Positions 7,166 to 10,895 of a stretch of 13,338 nucleotides of DNA are shown piece after piece. The position numbers and the translations under genes are program-made. The stretch is from NCBI GenBank assembly GCA_963638355.1, contig CAVHRT010000043.1, positions 1 to 13,338 on the forward strand, written 5' to 3'. The notes beneath the pieces were generated by a model. The model saw only the letters and a list, made by a program, of their open reading frames with translations, ran no database searches and was not told where the DNA came from. The first letter of the stretch is position 1, and the number at the start of each line of letters is the position of its first letter. The stretch is from W0P28-013 sp963638355. GTDB lineage: Bacteria; Bacteroidota; Bacteroidia; Bacteroidales; Paludibacteraceae.

Positions 7166-7215
7166 GAGTTTAACGCGTGACGGAGGGTTAGTGGTGTTTT
7201 TGTTTCTAGGTTTCT
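7166..7215. repeat. Leader repeat upstream of cysE
   Basis: GAGTTTAACGCGTGACGG (7166-7183) followed by a GTTTTTGTTTCTAGG-rich tail is repeated with few changes at 8296-8346. The copies lie 16 and 20 bp upstream of the cysE and queG start codons, in the same orientation. It could be a shared 5' leader element or another dispersed repeat. No Bacteroidota promoter was recognised in it. Confidence 0.7.
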
Positions 7216-7302
7216 CGCGTTTCGCGCTGTTCCTGTTTATTTGAAAATTTGAAGATAGTGGGCGGTGAGCTTGTCGAATCGCCGCTTCCACAATTCATTT
7301 TT

Positions 7303-7322
7303 TGCAGTTGATCGTGGTTACC
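7303..7322. repeat. 20-bp element, copy 2
   Basis: TGCAGTTGATCGTGGTTACC differs from copy 1 (3800-3819) at one base. It lies in the cysE-queG spacer and lacks the flanking inverted arms of copy 1, being followed instead by a GAAACCT heptamer array. Confidence 0.8.
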
Positions 7323-7330
7323 ATTAACTT

Positions 7331-7351
7331 GAAACCTGAAACCTGAAACTT
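7331..7351. repeat. Heptanucleotide array (GAAACCT)
   Basis: Three 7-bp units, GAAACCT, GAAACCT, GAAACTT, start 8 bp after the 20-bp element and end 18 bp before the queG stop codon. Confidence 0.75.
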
Positions 7352-7369
7352 TTTTGCACTATCTCTCTG

Positions 7370-8275
7370 TCATGCGTAATTTGAAATCTGAAATTTGAAA
7401 TTTGAAATCTTTTTGAATCCCGCTCGTTGCAAGGACGAATGTTTGAAAATATGTCGAAATTGTGCGTTAGTGAGCGACGACCAATCGAGCGTGAAAAATT
7501 CGTCGCTTGGCGTGAATTCTTCGGTGTGATGCGGCTTTGGGTGCTGATTCCACGGACAGGCGTCGAGGCAGGCATCGCAACCAAAAATGCGGTTGCCGCA
7601 CATCTGCCGTTGCTCTGGTGTGAGTTCGGCGCGCTGCTCGATGGTGATGTACGAGATGCACCGTCGCGCATCGAGCGTATGTTCTGCCATTAGTGCACCC
7701 GTTGGACAAGCTTCGAGGCAGCGCGTGCAGCGTCCGCAGCGGCTCTCCATTGGCGTGTCGTAGGTCAGCGGTAGCGTGGTGACGATCTCGCCAATGAGCG
7801 TGTACGAGCCAAGCGTTGGGTTCACAAGCAGACCGCTTTTGCCAATCCAGCCCAATCCTGCACGCTGCGCCCAACGGCGTTCGAGCACTGGCGCACTATC
7901 TACGCAAATCTGGCAGCGGTGTTCGGCTCGTTGGTCGATGAACTGTTGCAAAGCGCGCAATTTTTCTTTTATAACGAAGTGATAATCAGTACCATACGCA
8001 TATTTTGCAACTTGCGGTGCGCCTTTCGGTTGTAGTCGTGCAGGGTAGTAGCCAAGCAGCACCACAATCACCGATTTCGCCCCCTCGAAAAGTTGGCAGA
8101 CATCAGTTCTTTTTTCGAAATAATTTGCCATGTAACCCATTTCGGCGTTGTAGCCAGCGTCGAGCCAATGGCGCAAATACGCTGCATCGTCGGGCAGGGC
8201 ACAGGCTTCGGCAATGCCGCACGCATCGAATCCAAGCCGCAAAGCCTCAGTTTTTATTTCGTCGGAAGAAAGCAA
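7370..8275 (-). CDS. queG: Epoxyqueuosine reductase
   Basis: The 301-residue iron-sulfur and cobalamin enzyme catalyses the last step of queuosine formation in tRNA, reducing epoxyqueuosine to queuosine. Visible are the catalytic-region motif VDSAPVLER with Asp126, WIGKSGLL (143-150), cluster 1 cysteines 180, 183 and 186 with Cys240, and cluster 2 cysteines 190, 206, 233 and 236 (assignment by family pattern), plus GCDACLDACPWN (232-243). The frame has no ATG near its 5' end; a stop occurs nine codons upstream, so TTG at 8275 is the likely start, giving a family-like N-terminus (DEIKTEALRLGFDACGI). After RAGFKK the C-terminus continues as ISNFKFQISNYA, encoded by a heptamer repeat array, so the native tail seems replaced. 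The core is complete, so activity is likely. Confidence 0.94.
   Translation of the reverse strand: MLSSDEIKTEALRLGFDACGIAEACALPDDAAYLRHWLDAGYNAEMGYMANYFEKRTDVCQLFEGAKSVIVVLLGYYPARLQPKGAPQVAKYAYGTDYHFVIKEKLRALQQFIDQRAEHRCQICVDSAPVLERRWAQRAGLGWIGKSGLLVNPTLGSYTLIGEIVTTLPLTYDTPMESRCGRCTRCLEACPTGALMAEHTLDARRCISYITIEQRAELTPEQRQMCGNRIFGCDACLDACPWNQHPKPHHTEEFTPSDEFFTLDWSSLTNAQFRHIFKHSSLQRAGFKKISNFKFQISNYA
7379..7409. repeat. Heptanucleotide array (ATTTGAA) inside the queG 3' end
   Basis: Units ATTTGAA, ATCTGAA, ATTTGAA, ATTTGAA and a partial ATC are in exact 7-bp register and encode the last residues of QueG. It is the reverse complement family of the array at 3751-3785. Confidence 0.88.
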
Positions 8276-8295
8276 GTTGGTGTTGAAAAATTGAA

Positions 8296-8346
8296 GAGTT
8301 TAACGCATGACGGTTGGTCAATGGGGTTTTGTTTCTATTGTTTCTA
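8296..8346. repeat. Leader repeat upstream of queG
   Basis: GAGTTTAACGCATGACGG (8296-8313) differs from the copy upstream of cysE at one base, and the following GGGGTTTTGTTTCTATTG tail is also similar. It lies 20 bp upstream of the TTG start of queG and supplies the in-frame stop that blocks any longer start. Confidence 0.7.
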
Positions 8347-8356
8347 AGTTTATCGA

Positions 8357-8374
8357 AAATTGCTGGCGCAATTT
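8357..8374. repeat. Inverted repeat AAATTGC-tggc-GCAATTT
   Basis: Two perfect 7-bp arms enclose a 4-nt loop. The arms match those of the hairpin at 763-782 while the loop differs (TGGC against GCTA). It lies in the spacer between the TlpA-like gene and queG. Confidence 0.65.
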
Positions 8375-8399
8375 CCGTTTCTATCGTTTTGTTGTCTAG

Positions 8400-8485
8400 T
8401 AGGGACGCGGCATGCCACGTCCGTGTTTGTTATTGCACTTGGCTGTGGTTATCGAAAGTCATCATCGTCAAAAGTCATAGTCAAT
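8400..8485. repeat. Composite intergenic repeat, copy 3 (near-palindrome, 20-mer, AGTC tail)
   Basis: Three parts follow in order. A near-palindrome (8403-8422; arms GGACGCGGCA and TGCCACGTCC, one C-A mismatch) comes first. After an 11-nt link comes the 20-mer TGCACTTGGCTGTGGTTATC (8434-8453), then GAAAGTCAT with an AGTC array reaching the stop of the TlpA-like gene. It joins elements that occur separately at 580-605 and 3791-3850. Confidence 0.8.
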
Positions 8486-9593
8486 CTCTGAATAGTTTTT
8501 CAATCGATTTTTGTAGATTTTTGCCATCGAGATCGCGCCCAGCCACTATGTCGCCATTGCGGTCGACGAGGAACCACGCTGGAATGGCCTGCACATTGTA
8601 GGTGAGCAGATAGCGGCAGTTTGGCGCTTCGCGGTCGCGCACGCAAACCCACGGAATGTTGCGCACCTGTTCGAGCCAAAAAAGTTTGTTTTCGTCAATC
8701 GAGATCTGATAAATCTCGAATCCGTAGTCGTGATAAAGGTTGTAAAGTTCGCGCAGATAGAGCGTGTGAACGCTGGCTTTCTCGATGCTGTACGACGAAA
8801 AATCAATCAGCACCACCTTGCCTTTCAGCGACGAAAGTTTCACCATCTCGTCGTGACGGTCGGGCAACTCAATGTCGATCAAACCCGTTGTTTGCGCCTC
8901 GACCTCGCTCTGTTTTTCACTTTTCAGAGCCGATAGAACAATGCTCTCGAGGCGTTTTGTGCGCGGATTTTCGGGCTGAAAAACCTTGTACGCCGTAGCC
9001 ACTGCCGACCAATAACTGCGGTCGTTTTTGTTCTGCGGAAGAAACAGCGGCACGCCATTCATCATCTGATTTACGGCATAATACGCAGCCGTGGAATTGG
9101 CATCGGCAAGAATGATTTTTTGCGCCATTTGCTTGTGCTGATCGATCATTCCAACGATTTCAACATTGTTCCACTGGTGATGCTCGAGCGCACTGTCGAC
9201 CGTGTGTTGCAGTAAAAATCCAGAATTTCGCAACTGCTTGATTTTGAGAGAGTTTTCGGAATTTTCGACAGTGTACTGCGTTGCGAATGCCGTCTTTTGG
9301 CTGTTCAAGATAATCTCTTCGCACGAATCAATTGCAAACAGAATGTTTTGTGTGCCAAGTCGCAAGCGGTAGAACTCGGCAAAAGGCGTTTGTAGTTCAG
9401 AAAAACGGTATTTGCCATCGTTGCTCAGCGTTACCGAATCGATTGCCAACACGCTGCTGTCGGTTACCTGTTCGAGGTAGAGCGTTTGTTTGGCAGCGTC
9501 GGCTATGGTGCCGCTCACGGTGAATTTCGGTGCACGATTGCAGGCGCAGAGCAGGGTAGCTAGGGCAAGAATTTTTATGGAATTGGTTCTCAT
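8481..9593 (-). CDS. Thioredoxin-like (TlpA/DUF4369-type) lipoprotein without CxxC
   Basis: The 370-residue product starts with a lipoprotein signal (lipobox LCAC, lipidated Cys18). An N-terminal beta-rich domain at about 25-110 (FTVSGTIADAAKQTLYLEQV) resembles DUF4369. A helical linker follows, then a C-terminal thioredoxin-like domain from about 240 (IELPDRHDEMVKLSSLKGK). The strand VVLIDF (260-265) aligns with the usual DFWASWCGPC, but here residues 270-273 read IEKA, so both active-site cysteines are missing. The cis-proline loop is kept (AIPAWFLVD, Pro338), so the fold is probably intact. It cannot act as a standard thiol reductase; a binding or scaffold role is possible. I chose the ATG at 9593, which overlaps the CYTH stop as ATGA; an in-frame ATG exists three codons upstream. 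Confidence 0.88.
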   Translation of the reverse strand: MRTNSIKILALATLLCACNRAPKFTVSGTIADAAKQTLYLEQVTDSSVLAIDSVTLSNDGKYRFSELQTPFAEFYRLRLGTQNILFAIDSCEEIILNSQKTAFATQYTVENSENSLKIKQLRNSGFLLQHTVDSALEHHQWNNVEIVGMIDQHKQMAQKIILADANSTAAYYAVNQMMNGVPLFLPQNKNDRSYWSAVATAYKVFQPENPRTKRLESIVLSALKSEKQSEVEAQTTGLIDIELPDRHDEMVKLSSLKGKVVLIDFSSYSIEKASVHTLYLRELYNLYHDYGFEIYQISIDENKLFWLEQVRNIPWVCVRDREAPNCRYLLTYNVQAIPAWFLVDRNGDIVAGRDLDGKNLQKSIEKLFRD

Positions 9594-10060
9594 TTTTCCC
9601 AATTTTTGAATGGAATTTTTATCAGATTTGAGTTGTAGTAGCGTTCATCGCCCGTAACCTCGCGACCGATGAATGCAGGTTTTTCGAACTTCGTTTCTTC
9701 GCTTGGTAGCTCTATTTCGGCCACCACAAGACCTTCGTTTTCGCCATGAAATTCGTCGATTTCCCAGCACAAATCGCCCTGTGGCAGGCAGTAGCGCGTC
9801 TTGTCGATAATCGGCCTCAAGCACATTGTATCGAGCATTTTGCGGGCATCGTCGGCTGGAATTTCGTATTCAAACTCGTGGCGCGCAAAACCCACCGTAG
9901 CATCTTTCAGCGTGATGAAGGCGCGCTGGTCGTACAGACGGATGCGCACCACGCGGTCCGACGTATTGCAGATGTAGCCCTGCGCAATGTGGTGCGGGGT
10001 GGCATGGGTTTTGTAACTGTCGTTCAGCACAAGAAATTTGCGTTCGATTTCGATATTCAT
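9590..10060 (-). CDS. CYTH domain protein (putative triphosphatase)
   Basis: The 156-residue protein is a complete CYTH-fold tunnel enzyme. The N-terminal ExExK signature is EIERK (Glu4, Glu6, Lys8). Further charged strand motifs typical of the tunnel are VRIRLY (38-43), AFITLKDA (47-54), FEYEIP (63-68), DKTRYCL (86-92), WEIDEF (99-104) and VVAEIELPSEE (112-122). This short bacterial type acts on triphosphates with divalent metal, for example tripolyphosphate; a cyclase role, as in class IV adenylate cyclases, is less likely but cannot be excluded. It overlaps the thioredoxin-like lipoprotein gene by 4 bp and is probably cotranscribed from the promoter at 10241-10272, which would give a long leader of about 175 nt packed with repeats. 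Confidence 0.93.
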   Translation of the reverse strand: MNIEIERKFLVLNDSYKTHATPHHIAQGYICNTSDRVVRIRLYDQRAFITLKDATVGFARHEFEYEIPADDARKMLDTMCLRPIIDKTRYCLPQGDLCWEIDEFHGENEGLVVAEIELPSEETKFEKPAFIGREVTGDERYYNSNLIKIPFKNWEK

Positions 10061-10066
10061 CTTCGA

Positions 10067-10107
10067 AAAGTTTGTAAAGTTTATAAAGCTCGAAAGTTCA
10101 TAAAGTA
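10067..10107. repeat. Tandem array with 9-bp period (AAAGTTTRT)
   Basis: Units AAAGTTTGT, AAAGTTTAT, AAAGCTCG, AAAGTTCAT and a partial AAAG. It begins 6 bp upstream of the CYTH start codon, in its leader, and runs straight into the near-palindrome at 10109. This is the one clear array whose period is 9 rather than 7. Confidence 0.75.
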
Positions 10108-10160
10108 GGGACGCGGCATGCTACGTCCGTGTTCGTCATTTGCAGTTGGTTGTGGAAACC
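10106..10160. repeat. Composite intergenic repeat, copy 4 (near-palindrome plus 20-mer)
   Basis: The near-palindrome (10109-10128; arms GGACGCGGCA and TGCTACGTCC, two non-Watson-Crick positions) is followed after 12 nt by TGCAGTTGGTTGTGGAAACC (10141-10160). The link GTGTTCGTCATT resembles that of copy 3 (GTGTTTGTTAT). No AGTC tail follows. It lies within the predicted CYTH leader. Confidence 0.8.
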
Positions 10161-10181
10161 ACCGCCCTGAAATTTTACGTC

Positions 10182-10213
10182 CTTGCTTTTTTCAGTAAAA
10201 AATGCGATATTTG
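10182..10213 (+). promoter_or_regulatory. Candidate Bacteroidota-type promoter for rlmH
   Basis: CTTG (10182-10185) and GATATTTG (10206-10213) fit the -33 and -7 elements with one mismatch each and a 20-nt spacer. The expected start near 10219 would leave a leader of about 113 nt before rlmH. Weaker than the two minus-strand promoters. Confidence 0.45.
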
Positions 10214-10240
10214 CACCAAAAATCAGCCGCAATAAGATTG

Positions 10241-10272
10241 CAAAGTTACAACTTTCGGTTGGATTGTGCAAC
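10241..10272 (-). promoter_or_regulatory. Bacteroidota-type promoter for the CYTH gene
   Basis: On the minus strand GTTG (10269-10272) and a perfect TAACTTTG (10241-10248) are separated by 20 nt. The blocks TTGCACA and TTGTAACTTTGC are identical, at identical spacing, to those of the DUF1015 promoter at 6220-6251. The start would be near 10235. Confidence 0.68.
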
Positions 10273-10294
10273 TTGGCACGAATTTTGTCAATTT

Positions 10295-10322
10295 CTTGCT
10301 ACTTGTTTCTTGCGACTTGCTA
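10295..10322. repeat. Heptanucleotide array (CTTGNNN) before rlmH
   Basis: Four 7-bp units, CTTGCTA, CTTGTTT, CTTGCGA, CTTGCTA, end 10 bp upstream of the rlmH start codon. Same family as 1247-1274 and 10870-10890. Confidence 0.85.
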
Positions 10323-10332
10323 CTAGAAAAGA

Positions 10333-10836
10333 ATGAAAATCGCTCTCGTTTGGATAGGAAAGACTGTGGCTCCGTATTTGGCGTCGGGCATCGATGAGTA
10401 TGTGCGGCGACTGCGTTTCTATGCTCCTTTCGAGGTGGTGGAGGTGCAAGGACTGAAAAATACCAAGTCGCTCACACAGCCGCAGCAGCGCGACAAAGAG
10501 GGCGAACTCTTGCTCCGCGCGTTGGAGCCGTCGGACTATGTGGTGCTACTCGACGACAAGGGTCGCCAGCCGACATCGATGGAATTCGCAGCGTGGATTG
10601 AACAGCGCAAACAGGCGCAGGACAAGCGCGTGGTGTTCGTTATTGGCGGCGCGTACGGTTTTTCCCAGGCGGTTTATGACAGGGCAGATGCGCTGTTGTC
10701 GCTCTCGCGCATGACTTTTTCGCACCAGATGGTCAGGCTCATTTTTGTGGAACAACTCTACCGCGCCCACAGCATCAACGCTGGCGAACCCTATCACCAC
10801 GAAGAAAGCCTGCTGAAGCGATCCGCTTCAAAATAA
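10333..10836 (+). CDS. rlmH: 23S rRNA (pseudouridine-1915-N3) methyltransferase
   Basis: The 167-residue SPOUT-class enzyme methylates pseudouridine 1915 in helix 69 of 23S rRNA, using SAM, on assembled 70S ribosomes. The N-terminus MKIALVWIGKT, the loop YVVLLDDKGRQPTSMEFA (69-86), the SAM-binding knot FVIGGAYGF (102-110) and LSLSRMTFSHQMVRLIFVEQLYRA (122-145, shown here only as a landmark region by its ends LSLSRMTF and VEQLYRA) identify the family. Members normally end at about residue 157 with YHHE; here YHHE (154-157) is followed by ten extra residues, ESLLKRSASK, encoded by a hairpin-forming sequence. The essential His and Glu near the C-terminus are present, but in this family the C-terminus lies near the active site, so the tail might matter. 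The gene is followed after 59 bp by the sensor gene. Confidence 0.95.
   Translation: MKIALVWIGKTVAPYLASGIDEYVRRLRFYAPFEVVEVQGLKNTKSLTQPQQRDKEGELLLRALEPSDYVVLLDDKGRQPTSMEFAAWIEQRKQAQDKRVVFVIGGAYGFSQAVYDRADALLSLSRMTFSHQMVRLIFVEQLYRAHSINAGEPYHHEESLLKRSASK
10814..10830. repeat. Inverted repeat TGAAGCG-atc-CGCTTCA at the rlmH 3' end
   Basis: Two perfect 7-bp arms with a 3-nt loop lie within the last codons of rlmH, encoding most of its C-terminal extension. It is followed by A-rich rather than T-rich sequence on the plus strand, so it is not a standard terminator. Confidence 0.65.
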
Positions 10837-10894
10837 ATAATGAAAAATGAATAATAAAGAATAAAAAGTCTTGCGACTGATATCTTGCTACTAC
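10836..10894. repeat. Spacer built from heptamers (AATAATG then CTTGCKA families)
   Basis: The gap between rlmH and the sensor gene reads as consecutive 7-bp units: AATAATG, AAAAATG, AATAATA, AAGAATA, AAAAGT(C), then CTTGCGA, CTGATAT, CTTGCTA and CTAC directly before AATG. Two repeat families thus abut, and the second ends at the start codon as it does before rlmH. Confidence 0.75.
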
Positions 10895-10895
10895 A

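Noticed and set aside
7303..7409. Possible CRISPR array
   Set aside because: The units are contiguous 7-mers without spacers, no long direct repeats with unique spacers exist, and no cas gene is nearby.
8400..8453. Insertion sequence or MITE with target-site duplication
   Set aside because: No transposase, no paired terminal inverted repeats enclosing the whole unit and no target duplication could be seen, so only a dispersed repeat is claimed.
10814..10836. Rho-independent terminator after rlmH
   Set aside because: The hairpin lies inside the coding frame and is followed by A-rich sequence rather than a T-tract.
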